Source: CAVZGO01 sp963774935
GTDB taxonomy: Bacteria; Chloroflexota; Anaerolineae; Anaerolineales; UBA4823
Direction of reading: 5' to 3'
Length of the DNA: 64,000 nt
Assembly (NCBI GenBank): GCA_963774935.1
Contig: CAVZGO010000007.1
Location: forward strand, 496,001 to 560,000
Shown: one piece after another, positions 8,302 to 16,950 of the stretch
How positions within the stretch are numbered: position 1 is the first letter of the stretch
How the letters are laid out: the number at the start of each line of letters is the position of its first letter
Position numbers and translations under genes: made by a program
Notes under the pieces: model-generated
What the model was told of the DNA's origin: nothing
The model's input: only the letters and a program-made list of their open reading frames with translations
Databases searched by the model: none

Positions 8302-9157
8302 TTACTTTAGAGCCCAAATCCAGGCATTATTCATCGTGCAGGTTGACTTTTGAGATTCCTGGAAGGTAAATAAGGCGAAGTACCCTTCTTTGAGCGTAGA
8401 GCTGGTTACCCGACCGAGTTCTTTCACCATTAGCAAATGAGGTAAACAAATCTTTGGTGATATGGAGGACGTAGCGGTTGGTAGCACCATTTGCCTGGTC
8501 AATGACGGTATTCGATCGTGGCTCACCGCCAAGGGTGGTCTGCCACTCGCCAAATTTCCAGTACTCTATATCCCATAGAGGCAGGCCAGAGAGGCGAATT
8601 GTGTAGAAGCGGTATTGCGCACCCCGTTCGAAATTTTCTTCGGAACGGAACATAAAGCCACATCCCGCCAGGCCGCTGGTAAACTCCCATGTGACATCCG
8701 CTCCCAGGATGAAGTCTGAGAATTTCTGTCCTTCAGCAAAGGGGGCAAAGAGTGTTTGAGCGCCGACGTCAGTAGTTACAGATAAGGGATCTGTTTGTGT
8801 CCATGCCAGGTATCCTTCGCTGGTCGAAAGCCCAAGCTTTTGCAGTTCAGCATCGATCTTAGCAGTCAGCTCTTCAGCTGCGGCAGTGGCCTCCGCTGCT
8901 TCTGTGGCAGCCAGGTCTGGGGTATCTGTAGGCACAGGTGTATCCGTAGGTACTGGCGTATCTGTCGGAACGGGCGTAAAGGTGCTGGTGGGTAATGGGA
9001 TGTCGGTGGGTGCCGTTGTATTGGTAGGGGGGATTACTTCTGCTGGTGCTGGTTGAGTAGGCTCAGCTTCCTTCGCACCACCACATCCGGGTAATATAAG
9101 CAAGAGCAGGATTACGAGAGATGTCATTGTTATGTACGATACAGAAATTTTGCGCAT
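8302..9157 (-). CDS. Lipoprotein with Thr/Pro linker and beta-sandwich-like domain (frameshifted near 8421-8428)
   Basis: Exported lipoprotein: lipobox ILPGC at about residue 25, then a repetitive linker with three copies of PVPTDT, a short Ala/Glu-rich helix, and a C-terminal domain of about 160 residues (FILGADVTWEFTSG, GCGFMFRSE, YRFYTIRLSG) that looks like a concanavalin/LamG-type jelly roll. Read without correction the frame ends at 8327 with an odd tail. One base earlier the other frame gives ELGRVTSSTLKEGYFALFTF then NNAWIWALK, a proper end of such a domain, finishing at 8302. Removing one base at 8421-8428 (FANG to KELGRV) restores 284 residues. Real mutation or sequencing insertion cannot be told apart here. 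Function unknown. Confidence 0.75.
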
Positions 9158-9280
9158 TTGATCCTCCTATAACAAAATTGTCTACGAACGGGCATAGTTA
9201 ATAAAAAACCCGTTTGTGGATATATATTATCATGTATTAAAGCTATATGAGTTAAATATATATGAATTTAAACTGGTGAT

Positions 9281-9724
9281 TTAAGGAGAAGTCCCTCGCA
9301 TCCACTTGAAAACGATAAAGGCAATCAGCGCTGTTAATGCGATAACGAGAATCATACCAATCGCCCAGAACCAGGCGGGGAATATGCTTTGCTCATCTGA
9401 TGGACTCGTTTGGGGCTGTAAAGTTGCTTCCAGGGTCTGAATTAGCATCTCGCCAGAGAGCACTGTTCCAGTTGGCAATGCCTTTGCAGTGGGGTATGGG
9501 GGCAAAGGAGAATTTTGGACTTGACCCGTTGGTATTTCTGACGTTGGGAGCGGAAACAACGTCCAGGTTGCTGTTGGCAGGTATGGAGTCTGTGAGGGAG
9601 TCGCTGAAGGCCAGCCGCCAGAATCGGCGAGGGCAGGCAGCAATCCAATCCATCCGAAGGCTAAAATACCAAGTAGAGCGCCAACAACAAGAATCATCCA
9701 GATCTGCCGGCGTGAGGTTCTCAA
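9281..9724 (-). CDS. Small membrane protein with Pro/Thr-rich extracellular loop
   Basis: Predicted 147-residue protein with an N-terminal helix (MILVVGALLGILAFGW), a Ser/Thr/Pro-rich middle part and a C-terminal helix (WAIGMILVIALTALIAFIVF) followed by a positive tail, so both ends should be cytoplasmic and the linker outside. I chose the TTG at 9722-9724 as start because AGGAG lies 7 nt upstream and overlaps the stop of the selenoprotein gene; the longer frame up to 9847 would run deep into that gene. No known domain is recognised. Tight spacing suggests cotranscription with the peroxiredoxin. Confidence 0.6.
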   Translation of the reverse strand: MRTSRRQIWMILVVGALLGILAFGWIGLLPALADSGGWPSATPSQTPYLPTATWTLFPLPTSEIPTGQVQNSPLPPYPTAKALPTGTVLSGEMLIQTLEATLQPQTSPSDEQSIFPAWFWAIGMILVIALTALIAFIVFKWMRGTSP

Positions 9725-9734
9725 TTGAGTTCTC

Positions 9735-10502
9735 CTAAGCGATGCCAAGTAATTTCGCAATGCGGTTTTTGTCGAAATCAACGATAATCGTGCCTTTGAT
9801 ATTAAACGTGGGTGTGGTCTCGTTTCCATTTGCCCATCCTCGGACAAGTTTTGCGGATGTACGATCGCGCGTTATATCAATCTCTTGAAATTGGATGCCA
9901 TTTTCCTTGAAGAATGCCCGCGCCCTGCGGCATGCTGGGCACCACGGGGTGCAATACATGACGATGTCGGCCTCGGGGATATTCGTGGCAGGGGCTTCCT
10001 CGATGATGGGTGCAGCTTGTAGAAGTGATTGGCCTCCCGGTTCAAGCTCGGCCAGCACATTGAACAATACGTCGTTATCAGGCTGCAAGTCAATATCATG
10101 AACATCTACATAGCGAATCTTCATAGATTTATCAATTACGAAAATCGCTCTTTCCGAGTAGCCATCACCCGCTCGAAACACGCCATACATCCGAGCGATA
10201 TGTCCGTGAGGGTAGAAGTCGCTCAATAAAGGGTAGGTAATTCCTTCCAGGCTATCTGCCCAGGCTTTTAATGTGTGTTTACTGTCGACGCTGATGCCCA
10301 GAACCTGGGCTGACATCCCATCAAACCGGTCCAAGCTGACCTGGTATGATGGGATCTGGCTTGTTCATATCGGTGTCCAGGCTAATGGGAAGAACGCAAG
10401 CACGACATGCTTTCTCCCGGCATAATCGCTCAGGCAAACTTTTTCTTCCAGATGACTCTCCAGACAAAAATCGGGAGCGTATTCTCCTACTTTCAAGGCC
10501 AT
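9735..10502 (-). CDS. Selenocysteine-containing peroxiredoxin fused to a glutaredoxin-like domain
   Basis: Read from ATG at 10500-10502 (GAGG 8 nt upstream), 255 residues with one in-frame TGA at codon 46 (10365-10367). Residues 1-155 are an AhpC/TSA-type peroxiredoxin: KVGEYAPDFCLES, HVVLAFFPLAWTPI, then the TGA, then TSQIPSYQVSLDRFDG, LGISVDS and ERAIFVID with the conserved Arg118. The TGA takes the place of the peroxidatic Cys in the universal PxxxTxxC motif (Pro39, Thr43, position 46), so it almost surely encodes selenocysteine. A SECIS-like hairpin follows. Residues 178-255 are a glutaredoxin/thioredoxin-like domain with WCPAC (Cys188, Cys191; Cys184 nearby) and a cis-Pro TTPTF. It would reduce peroxides in the cytoplasm. 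It overlaps the DUF952 gene by 10 bp. Automated callers will truncate it at 10334. No sel genes are in the window. Confidence 0.85.
10325..10345 (-). ncRNA. Candidate bacterial SECIS element of the peroxiredoxin gene
   Basis: In the mRNA, 19 nt after the UGA, ACC-a-GGUC pairs with GACC-GGU: seven base pairs with one bulged A and a 6-nt apical loop AGCUUG. The loop begins 27 nt after the UGA and has G as its second base. Known bacterial SECIS elements have a short stem, a small apical loop with G in the first two positions and lie about 16-37 nt after the UGA, so this fits. Binding by SelB is inferred. Confidence 0.65.
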
Positions 10503-10828
10503 TTAAGTTCCTCTGTCATTGAGTATGAATTCGTAGTCTTCACTGCGCTGAGATTTAAAGCTCCGTACAGATGCGGAAATTCTTGACCGTCAGCGGTTTC
10601 CCAGCATACTTCGGATTCTAAACCTTTTATATCGATCCATAATAGCACCAGTTCGGGTTCATCCTTGAAAAACCGGTTAGCCACCTGTGCAATCTGGTCG
10701 GGACGCGAGCAATGGATGAACCCCTCGGTTTTAAGGGAATGAGGTCGATACTCACCTTCCTTCAGTGCCTGCTCCCAGGCCAAACGGGTGCATAAATGGA
10801 CGATCCAGCTATCAGGCAGGTGCCCCAT
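10493..10828 (-). CDS. DUF952 family protein
   Basis: Predicted 111-residue cytosolic protein with the DUF952 signature: IVHLCTRLAWEQALKEGEYR, SLKTEGFIHCSRPDQIAQVANRFF, LVLLWIDIKGLESEV and FPHLYGALNLSAV. The fold is ADP-ribosyltransferase-like and the biochemical role is unknown (family knowledge). ATG at 10826-10828 with GAGAGG upstream is preferred to a TTG two codons earlier that overlaps the coaBC stop. It sits 2 bp after coaBC and overlaps the peroxiredoxin start, so the three are translationally linked. Confidence 0.8.
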   Translation of the reverse strand: MGHLPDSWIVHLCTRLAWEQALKEGEYRPHSLKTEGFIHCSRPDQIAQVANRFFKDEPELVLLWIDIKGLESEVCWETADGQEFPHLYGALNLSAVKTTNSYSMTEELKWP

Positions 10829-10830
10829 GC

Positions 10831-12084
10831 TCAAGCCTCTCGTGGAATGTTTGGATGTACCACAGGTTTTATTTCTAACAAGCGGACGACTTCTTGTATG
10901 ATCACCTCAGAAACCTGAGCCTTGCTCATTAACGGAAGCTCCTGTTGATCACCTGAAGCAAACAGCAAAGTGACCCGGTTTGTGTCAACACCGAATCCAG
11001 CATCCATGGCGCGGATATCATTAGCGGCAATGAAATCCAACTTTTTTGCGGTTAATTTCGCCAGTGCGTTTTCCAGGAGCTCTTGAGATTCGGCCGCAAA
11101 ACCGACTGTAACGCGCGGCCAACCGGAAGTTTCTTTTTGATGTGCAACGGCTGCGAGAATATCTGGGGTGCGTTCAAGTTGTATTACAGGTACTCCCGAC
11201 TCCTTTTTGATCTTATTTGCGGCTGGATTTGTAGGGCGAAAGTCTGCCACTGCAGCCGCCATCAGCAGGGCGTCTGTATGAGGAATTTCCTTAAGCACGG
11301 CTTGAAGCATTTCTTCAGCAGTTTGTACATCGATACGTTCTACCCCTGGTGCAGAGGCAAGGGCGCTGGGTCCGCTGATCAGGGTCACCTGCGCCCCTGC
11401 GTCCCGGGCAGCCTGGGCTAAGGCAAAACCTTGTTTGCCAGATGAGCGGTTAGCAATCACTCGTACCGGATCAATAGGTTCCTGGGTGCCGCCAGCGGTA
11501 ACCAGTATTCGGCGCCCATTTAACGGACCGCTGCGCGAGAAAAACAGGATGATCTCTCCCAGGATATCCTGGGGCTCCATCATTCTTCCGATGCCTTCCA
11601 GTCCAGATGCCAAATGCCCGCTGGCAGGTCCCGAAATCCAGGCGCCGCGCTGGCGTAAAATTTCCAGGTTTGCTTGCGTGGCAGGATGCAAGAACATCCC
11701 ACCATCCATGGCAGGAGCGATGATGACAGGGCATGTTGCTGCCAGCGCCGTGACAGTCAGCAGGTTGTCTGCGATGCCATGCGCGAGCCTAGCGAGGGTG
11801 TTAGCAGTTGCAGGTGCAATGACAAGCAGGTCCGCATTTTTTCCCAGCCCGATGTGCTGGACATGTCCTTCAGTGCCCCACAGATCATCGTCTACATATG
11901 CTCGTCGACCGGTGACAGACTGGAAGGTCAAAGGCGTAACAAACTGTTGTGCAGCGGCGGTCAAAATGACCTCGACCTGTGCGCCAATTTGGGTCAGTTT
12001 TGAGGCTAAATCAACTGCTTTGTAGCAGGCAATTGAGCCGGTGACACCCAGGATGATACGTTTGTTTTGCAGTAATGTACTCAT
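10831..12084 (-). CDS. coaBC: Bifunctional phosphopantothenoylcysteine decarboxylase / phosphopantothenate-cysteine ligase
   Basis: Catalyses two steps of coenzyme A synthesis: ligation of Cys to 4'-phosphopantothenate and FMN-dependent decarboxylation. At 417 residues it has the usual CoaBC length. The N-terminal flavoprotein part shows KRIILGVTGSIACYKAVDLASKL, the catalytic His in GTEGHVQHIGL, APATANTLARLAHGIADNLLT, and PAMDGGMF, the counterpart of the PxMNxxMW lid. The C-terminal CoaB part shows RILVTAGGTQEPIDPVRVI, NRSSGKQGFALA, AAVADFRP, and NKIKK. First gene of the operon with DUF952 and the Sec-peroxiredoxin. Confidence 0.95.
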   Translation of the reverse strand: MSTLLQNKRIILGVTGSIACYKAVDLASKLTQIGAQVEVILTAAAQQFVTPLTFQSVTGRRAYVDDDLWGTEGHVQHIGLGKNADLLVIAPATANTLARLAHGIADNLLTVTALAATCPVIIAPAMDGGMFLHPATQANLEILRQRGAWISGPASGHLASGLEGIGRMMEPQDILGEIILFFSRSGPLNGRRILVTAGGTQEPIDPVRVIANRSSGKQGFALAQAARDAGAQVTLISGPSALASAPGVERIDVQTAEEMLQAVLKEIPHTDALLMAAAVADFRPTNPAANKIKKESGVPVIQLERTPDILAAVAHQKETSGWPRVTVGFAAESQELLENALAKLTAKKLDFIAANDIRAMDAGFGVDTNRVTLLFASGDQQELPLMSKAQVSEVIIQEVVRLLEIKPVVHPNIPREA

Positions 12085-12165
12085 AATCGGTTAAGAATTA
12101 TCGGTATTATAGCGCACTTCAAAGAAAATCCCTCGAGTAACACGCTAATATGGGTGTGCGGAAGG

Positions 12166-12215
12166 TAAGAACAGGAGAGTGGAGCAGCTAGATTTGCTCC
12201 ACTCTCCTGTTCTTA
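12166..12215 (-). terminator. Hairpin terminator after YceI lipoprotein gene
   Basis: A perfect 21-bp stem (12166-12186, 12195-12215) with an 8-nt loop, 31 bp after the stop of the YceI gene and about 80 bp before the coaBC start. It insulates the coaBC operon from upstream transcription. The downstream T run is weak. Confidence 0.7.
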
Positions 12216-12246
12216 TTCAAGGACGGGTGATGGATTGGGAAGAAAA

Positions 12247-13014
12247 CTATACTCTTGCAACAAAAGTCAAGGTGATTTTCACCTCATCCTCGGTGCCCAG
12301 GATGCCCGCCAGAGTGATTGGTCCAACACCATACTCACTCATCAGGATTGTAGTTGTTGCCGTTCCAACCAGAGTATCACCTTCTATGCGGGCAGTCACA
12401 TCAAAGGTAACGGGACGGGTAGTTTCTTTCACGGTCAGATCGCCGGTAACTTTAAACGTCAATTCCTGCCCGGCTGAATAACTGTCCGGCAAGCCTTCAA
12501 TATTGGTTGGCACGAAGCGGGCGCTTGGGAAGCGGGATGACTCGAGGAAGCGATCACGAATTGCGCCATCTCTGCGTGAGCTATCCGATTGGAGCTGGCT
12601 GACATCGATTTCGATGGGAGTAATTAGTGAGTTTTGCGGATTGACCTGGTCGACCTGAATTTGGCCGTTTACCTGGGTGGTCTTGCCGACTGCTACAGCA
12701 AAACGGTTATTGTCATTGAAGAAGGTTTCGCCAACTTCATAGGTGACGGAGGATTCTCCGGGGATGATATTGAATAGTGAGCTGCCAGTCTGTGCCTGGC
12801 TTTCTGTCGCGGGGACAACTTCAGGTGTCGTTGCTACCGTAGCTTGTGCCTCAGCCTCGCCAACGGTGGGGCTGGCTGCGGTCGGCAGGGTGGTGGGTTC
12901 GCTTGTTGTCGTTGTAGAACCGTACGGATTCGAATATGAGCCCGGCGTACCCTGGCTGGTGCAGGATGCCAATGCCAGAACAATCACGAGCGGGATCCAA
13001 ATGTGTTTACGCAT
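12247..13014 (-). CDS. YceI-domain lipoprotein
   Basis: 255-residue exported protein. The signal peptide ends in a lipobox (LALASC, Cys at about 18). A Ser/Thr/Gly-rich linker of about 60 residues is followed by a YceI beta-barrel: FNIIPGESSVTYEVGETFF, INITIAL core NSLITPIEIDVSQLQSDSSRRD, FLESSRFPSARFV, GDLTVKETTRPVTFDVTA and YGVGPITLAGILGTEDEVKI. YceI barrels bind polyisoprenoid or other amphiphilic ligands; the ligand here is unknown. The gene stands alone, with a strong hairpin after it. Confidence 0.88.
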   Translation of the reverse strand: MRKHIWIPLVIVLALASCTSQGTPGSYSNPYGSTTTTSEPTTLPTAASPTVGEAEAQATVATTPEVVPATESQAQTGSSLFNIIPGESSVTYEVGETFFNDNNRFAVAVGKTTQVNGQIQVDQVNPQNSLITPIEIDVSQLQSDSSRRDGAIRDRFLESSRFPSARFVPTNIEGLPDSYSAGQELTFKVTGDLTVKETTRPVTFDVTARIEGDTLVGTATTTILMSEYGVGPITLAGILGTEDEVKITLTFVARV

Positions 13015-13243
13015 ATTACTCTCCTGTTCGTCGGCGTATCTTTAGCGATCATCATTTGCAGGGCAGTGAGCCAAGCTGATCGATTTTACCATTGTCGGAT
13101 AATTATTATGATAAATATGGGAATAAAATAAATTAAAAATATTCAAGGATATCCTAATAAACGAATAGTACAGGTGTATTCAATTTACGCATGATGAAAA
13201 TTTTCTACCTCCCCCATAGGCTTGCTTCCACAATTCCCAGAAA

Positions 13244-14089
13244 TCACAGGTCTCTTCTTTGGAAATGTCGGATCGCAAGAATTAACATGACAACCAGGTA
13301 GCCCACTGAATAGATAATCATCGCTGTGCTCGGATAAGATGTCGTCGTAAATGGCGAAAAGCCGAGTGCTGATATTAATGGCGATTGCAGCTCGTGGGCA
13401 ATCCGTTTCCAAAGCGCCTCACTGGGCAAGATCAGGCTGGTGATAATGCCGATGTTCATTGTCGTTTGCTGTGTCGATGTGCTCTGGATGAAGCTGCCGA
13501 TTTGCTCGATCCAGCCGCCGATGAAAGCCACACCATATAAGCCCAATACCATTACACCATTTGCTAAGGTTGAGAGATAGGTCCCGCCAAGGATGGAGAC
13601 ACTGAGCAACAGCAGAGCATTGAGCTCCATCAGAGCCAGGGCGCGCACTGGATGAGGAGCCAGGTAGCCTCCGCGCAGGTAGACAATTGCCATCACGCCT
13701 CCAGCCATGATCAGCAGGTAGATGGTGATCATTCCGGCGAAACCCAGCCATTTGCCAAGCAGGATTTCCCAGCGCTGTACCGGTTTAGATGCTAATGTGT
13801 GGATCGTGCCTGATCCGATCTCGCCGGAAATGGTATCAGCAGATGTCAGGATGGTCATCACCACGGTCAGGAAATTTACCACGTAGATAGCTGCCAGCAG
13901 AAAGAAATTCTTAATCTGATTCAATTGCAGGTAGTTCTCGCCTAACTGGCGTTCCATCTCGATTAAGATAAAGTGAAAGCCGACGCTGAATACAACCAGA
14001 AAAACCAGGCCGAGCAGCAGGGCGGCAAGCAGGATCTTCTTCCGGGCTGCTTCATAAAAAGTCAAACGGGCAATCACGCCTACGCACAT
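13244..14089 (-). CDS. ABC-2 type transporter permease
   Basis: Membrane protein of 281 residues with six predicted transmembrane segments. It begins IARLTFYEAARKKILLAALL, typical of NosY/YtrC-type permeases, and has the segment TISGEIGSGTIHTLASKPVQRWEILLGKW, the coupling-helix region that contacts the ATPase. It starts 3 bp after the C-terminal remnant of the ATPase gene on the same strand, so the two form one export system. The substrate is unknown. No third subunit is seen. Confidence 0.88.
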   Translation of the reverse strand: MCVGVIARLTFYEAARKKILLAALLLGLVFLVVFSVGFHFILIEMERQLGENYLQLNQIKNFFLLAAIYVVNFLTVVMTILTSADTISGEIGSGTIHTLASKPVQRWEILLGKWLGFAGMITIYLLIMAGGVMAIVYLRGGYLAPHPVRALALMELNALLLLSVSILGGTYLSTLANGVMVLGLYGVAFIGGWIEQIGSFIQSTSTQQTTMNIGIITSLILPSEALWKRIAHELQSPLISALGFSPFTTTSYPSTAMIIYSVGYLVVMLILAIRHFQRRDL

Positions 14090-14092
14090 GGC

Positions 14093-14379
14093 TTATAATC
14101 CCCCATCGGTGCCCACGACCTGGATAAAAAGTTCTTCCAATGATCGATGTTGGGGGCTGACTTCGAAAATATCTGCACCCTGGCTCACCAGATAGCGTGT
14201 GATTTCGGGTAGATCGATTTCACTCTGAATGGTCAGGTTAATGGTTTCACCTTCTACGCGCACATCACTGCTCCAGTCGGCTCAATCCCTCTAGCCCTTG
14301 TGCAGAAAGATTCTGATGACGAATCTTGACGCTGATCTCTCCTTCAACCAGGTTCTTCAACGGGCTGATGCGAATTACC
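14093..14379 (-). pseudogene. Out-of-frame C-terminal part of the ABC ATPase gene (two frameshifts)
   Basis: The stretch continues the ATPase gene in other frames. Just after the in-frame TGA at 14380-14382 the next frame reads HGEVIRISPLKNLVEGEISVKI and SAQGLEGLSRLEQ; after a second shift near 14267-14283 the third frame reads SDVRVEGETINLTIQSEIDL, then ITRYLVSQGADIFEVSPQHRSLEELF and ends at 14093. This is the accessory C-terminal domain of ABC-2 ATPases. Removing one base near 14386-14392 and one near 14267-14283 restores a single protein of 307 residues from 15018. It may reflect assembly errors instead of gene decay. Confidence 0.75.
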
Positions 14380-15018
14380 TCACCATGCTTTGATGAAGGC
14401 GACCCGATCACAGGTGATTTCAACCTCACTGAGTAGATGCGAATTCAAGAAAACCGTTGTTCCCTGGGCGCTCAGATCTCGGATGATATCGCGAACAAGC
14501 CGGCGACCGACTGGATCCAGTCCAGATGTCGGTTCATCCAGGATGACTAATTTGGGTTGGTTCAACAATGCCTGCGCCAATCCAATGCGCTGCAGCATGC
14601 CTTTAGAATATTCGCGCAATCGCTTTTGAGCGTGCTGTGCCAGACCTACCAGCTCAAGCAGCTCACCAATGCGCTGGCGAGCCAGCGGGCGCGAGATGCG
14701 ATACAGGTCGGCGTGCAGCGATAGAAATTCATTCCCTGTCAGCCAGTCGTGGAAGCGGAAGTGCTCTGGTAAGAATCCTACCTGGCTGCGAATTTGGGTG
14801 TCGGTCAATGGAGCACCGAATAGATACCCCTCCCCGCCGCTTGGGGTGATCAAATTCAAGAGCATTTTTACAGAGGTTGTCTTTCCCGCACCGTTTGGAC
14901 CCAAGAAGCCAAAGACTTCACCGCGCTCGACCGTCAAAGTCAGGTCACCTACTGCAACTTTACTTCCATAAACTTTCCGCAGGCTTTTCGTTTCTATGGC
15001 TGGAGAGGATGCATTCAT
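14380..15018 (-). CDS. ABC transporter ATP-binding protein (5' part, frame broken near 14390)
   Basis: Nucleotide-binding subunit of the export system whose permease follows. All core motifs are present in this part: Walker A GPNGAGKTTSVKM, Q-loop region QVGFLPEHFRF, signature EYSKGMLQRIGLAQALL, Walker B KLVILDEPTSGLDPVGRR and the switch His in FLNSHLLSEVE. The frame then stops at FIKAW, while the expected FIK-HGEV continues one base away. The ATPase core is therefore complete even if the accessory C-terminal domain were lost. ATG at 15016-15018. Confidence 0.88.
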   Translation of the reverse strand: MNASSPAIETKSLRKVYGSKVAVGDLTLTVERGEVFGFLGPNGAGKTTSVKMLLNLITPSGGEGYLFGAPLTDTQIRSQVGFLPEHFRFHDWLTGNEFLSLHADLYRISRPLARQRIGELLELVGLAQHAQKRLREYSKGMLQRIGLAQALLNQPKLVILDEPTSGLDPVGRRLVRDIIRDLSAQGTTVFLNSHLLSEVEITCDRVAFIKAW

Positions 15019-15209
15019 AATCGTTCGTGATTTTCAACACGTGCTCAGTTAAATTCTATTGCGATCAACAGATTATAACCTTGCGGATTGACCCAATGGT
15101 GCTCAAATAGAAAGTTATATACGCGACAAAAAGGATGCTACTGTCGATTTCGCACCCTCTTCGCCGTGTATGAGTTAATTATCAGGCATGTCTGGATAGA
15201 GGCAAATCT

Positions 15210-16388
15210 TTATTTGAGTGAATTTGCGATCTGTAAAGCCTGCTCAGCGCCTCCCGAGCCGGTTAATGCATAGACGATACCATCTTTAAGCCAGATCAGT
15301 AAATATTCACTGGCAGATGGACCGGCGTTTCTCAAAATCAGAGTACCATTGGTTCCGTCAACAGATACATCCTGGTAGGTTGCATCGTAGCGCGGGATTG
15401 GGATAACAAATGTTGTGCTCCAGTCGACGGTCCGGGCAAATCGTTCGGCTTCATCCTGGGTCATTCCTAGCACCTGCAGGTATGCCACGCCAATATTCTG
15501 GATATCCAAATCGGGAGGTGCTGAGATGGATGGATTGCGCAACTGCAGCAGGCTGGTACACCCGCTTAGAATCGGGCTGCCTGGGCTATCGGGGTCGTAA
15601 CCTTGTTCGCGGGCTGCCTCAGCATCAAACTCACAAGTACCGATTTGAGCCAGGACAATACCTGGGACATCTACAGAAATGACCTCCCCATCCATAGACT
15701 CTGGCAGCTTGATATCAGAACGTCCAATCTCCGCCAGTATCGCGCGTATATTCTCTATGTTTACCGTCAGGCTGGCGCTGCCGCCGGGCTGGTAAGATAA
15801 TTTTATTGGGTCGTTTGCTGCATCAGGCAGCCGGACGGGTAAATTCGCCAGGGTTGAGGCTTCGGCGGCATCCGCAACATCCTGTCCCTCTCCACTATTC
15901 TGGTAGGTGACATCCTTATTTAGCATGGCTTCCAATTGGGATGAGTCTCCAAGCTGGGCTGGTAACCCGCCTGGATTAACCTGGATGACCTGGATCTGCT
16001 GCACACGGAACAAACCCAGGAAACTGTTGGCAATCGCTCGCATTGGGGCGAAGACCATGGATATTGCCAATAGCAGTACAACCACCACCCCAACCCAGAC
16101 CAGGCGGGGCACTCGATGTAATTTAGGGAACATATGATTCTCCTTTGTTTTCTGATTGATACGCGCTTCTAACCGGTTACGAGCAACATTCGCTGGCAAA
16201 CCAGGCATTTCGACCTGATCGTCCGGGCGATGAATTTGCTGCTCAATCCACTGGCGCCGGTGAATCATTTCATCGGCTTTCTCCTGGCAGCGAGGGCAAG
16301 CTTCAAGATGCTGCTGCAACTGTTGGCGAGCCTGGGAATTCATTTCGTTATCGAGATATAGCTTAAGTTCTCCATCTTTCAGGTGCAT
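15210..16388 (-). CDS. Membrane-anchored zinc-finger anti-sigma factor
   Basis: 392-residue protein in three parts. Residues 1-60 form a zf-HC2 anti-sigma domain with the zinc motif HLEACPRC (HxxxCxxC). A single transmembrane helix (WVGVVVVLLLAISMVFAP) follows at about residue 105. The rest, about 270 residues, is extracytoplasmic and ends in a DUF4367-like domain (GTNGTLILRNAGPSASEYLLIW). It would hold the neighbouring sigma factor inactive until an envelope signal arrives. I chose ATG at 16386-16388 because it falls 1 bp after the sigma-factor stop codon; a longer frame upstream would overlap that gene. Confidence 0.88.
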   Translation of the reverse strand: MHLKDGELKLYLDNEMNSQARQQLQQHLEACPRCQEKADEMIHRRQWIEQQIHRPDDQVEMPGLPANVARNRLEARINQKTKENHMFPKLHRVPRLVWVGVVVVLLLAISMVFAPMRAIANSFLGLFRVQQIQVIQVNPGGLPAQLGDSSQLEAMLNKDVTYQNSGEGQDVADAAEASTLANLPVRLPDAANDPIKLSYQPGGSASLTVNIENIRAILAEIGRSDIKLPESMDGEVISVDVPGIVLAQIGTCEFDAEAAREQGYDPDSPGSPILSGCTSLLQLRNPSISAPPDLDIQNIGVAYLQVLGMTQDEAERFARTVDWSTTFVIPIPRYDATYQDVSVDGTNGTLILRNAGPSASEYLLIWLKDGIVYALTGSGGAEQALQIANSLK

Positions 16389-16389
16389 C

Positions 16390-16950
16390 TTACAGCTCTC
16401 TTTCCGCTTCCAGGCGAAGATAAATCTTTTCAAACTCTTTTTCGGCGCGAGCCAAGAATTTCCCCACAGATTTTGGGTTAATTTTCACGATCGAGGCTAA
16501 TTCTGCATAAGAAAAACCGGAGTACCGCAGCATCAGCAATTGAGCAGAGCGAGGTTTCATTTCTGCAAGCACATGCTGCACCTTGCGCCTGTTTTGGGAT
16601 TGGTCCGCTATCTGTGCCGGGTCATTTTCTGTGCTCCCGGCAGGCAGCGCCTCGATCGATTGCAGCTCGTAGAAACGACGCCGTTTTCCTGCGCGCAACG
16701 CATTCAGTCCAAGATGGACCGCCACACGATACAGCCACCCTCTTAGATTGTCAGGCTGTGATGGGGGGTGCTGGTACAATTTGACGAATGTCTCCAGAGC
16801 CAGATCCTGGGTTTCATGCCAGTCACTGGTCATGCGGTACAACAACGCACAAACTGGTTCCCAATGTTGCTGAAAAAGCATGTCGAAACCCGATTGGTTT
16901 TCACCAGCCGAGAAATCCTGTGCCTGCATTTTTGAAATCGTTATCTCCAT
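16390..16950 (-). CDS. ECF-type RNA polymerase sigma factor
   Basis: 186-residue sigma factor with region 2 (FDMLFQQHWEPVCALLYRM, HETQDLALETFVKLYQHP, RGWLYRVAVHLGLNALRA) and region 4 (LAEMKPRSAQLLMLRYSGFSYAELASIVKINPKSVGKFLARAEKEF). It is followed directly by its likely anti-sigma partner, whose start overlaps the end of the gene almost exactly, so the two are produced in balance. The target promoters are unknown. Confidence 0.93.
   Translation of the reverse strand: MEITISKMQAQDFSAGENQSGFDMLFQQHWEPVCALLYRMTSDWHETQDLALETFVKLYQHPPSQPDNLRGWLYRVAVHLGLNALRAGKRRRFYELQSIEALPAGSTENDPAQIADQSQNRRKVQHVLAEMKPRSAQLLMLRYSGFSYAELASIVKINPKSVGKFLARAEKEFEKIYLRLEAEREL

Noticed and set aside
8900..9000. Repeats of PVPTDT codons as a possible tandem DNA repeat element
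   Set aside because: Short, imperfect and explained by the protein linker; similar linkers occur in several lipoproteins here.
9735..10334. Peroxiredoxin starting at TTG 10334 as a complete gene
   Set aside because: It would lack the catalytic part of the fold; the same frame continues upstream through one UGA to an ATG with RBS.
10365..10502. Peroxiredoxin N-terminus as a frameshifted pseudogene fragment
   Set aside because: No frame change is needed; only the single UGA at the catalytic codon interrupts the frame.
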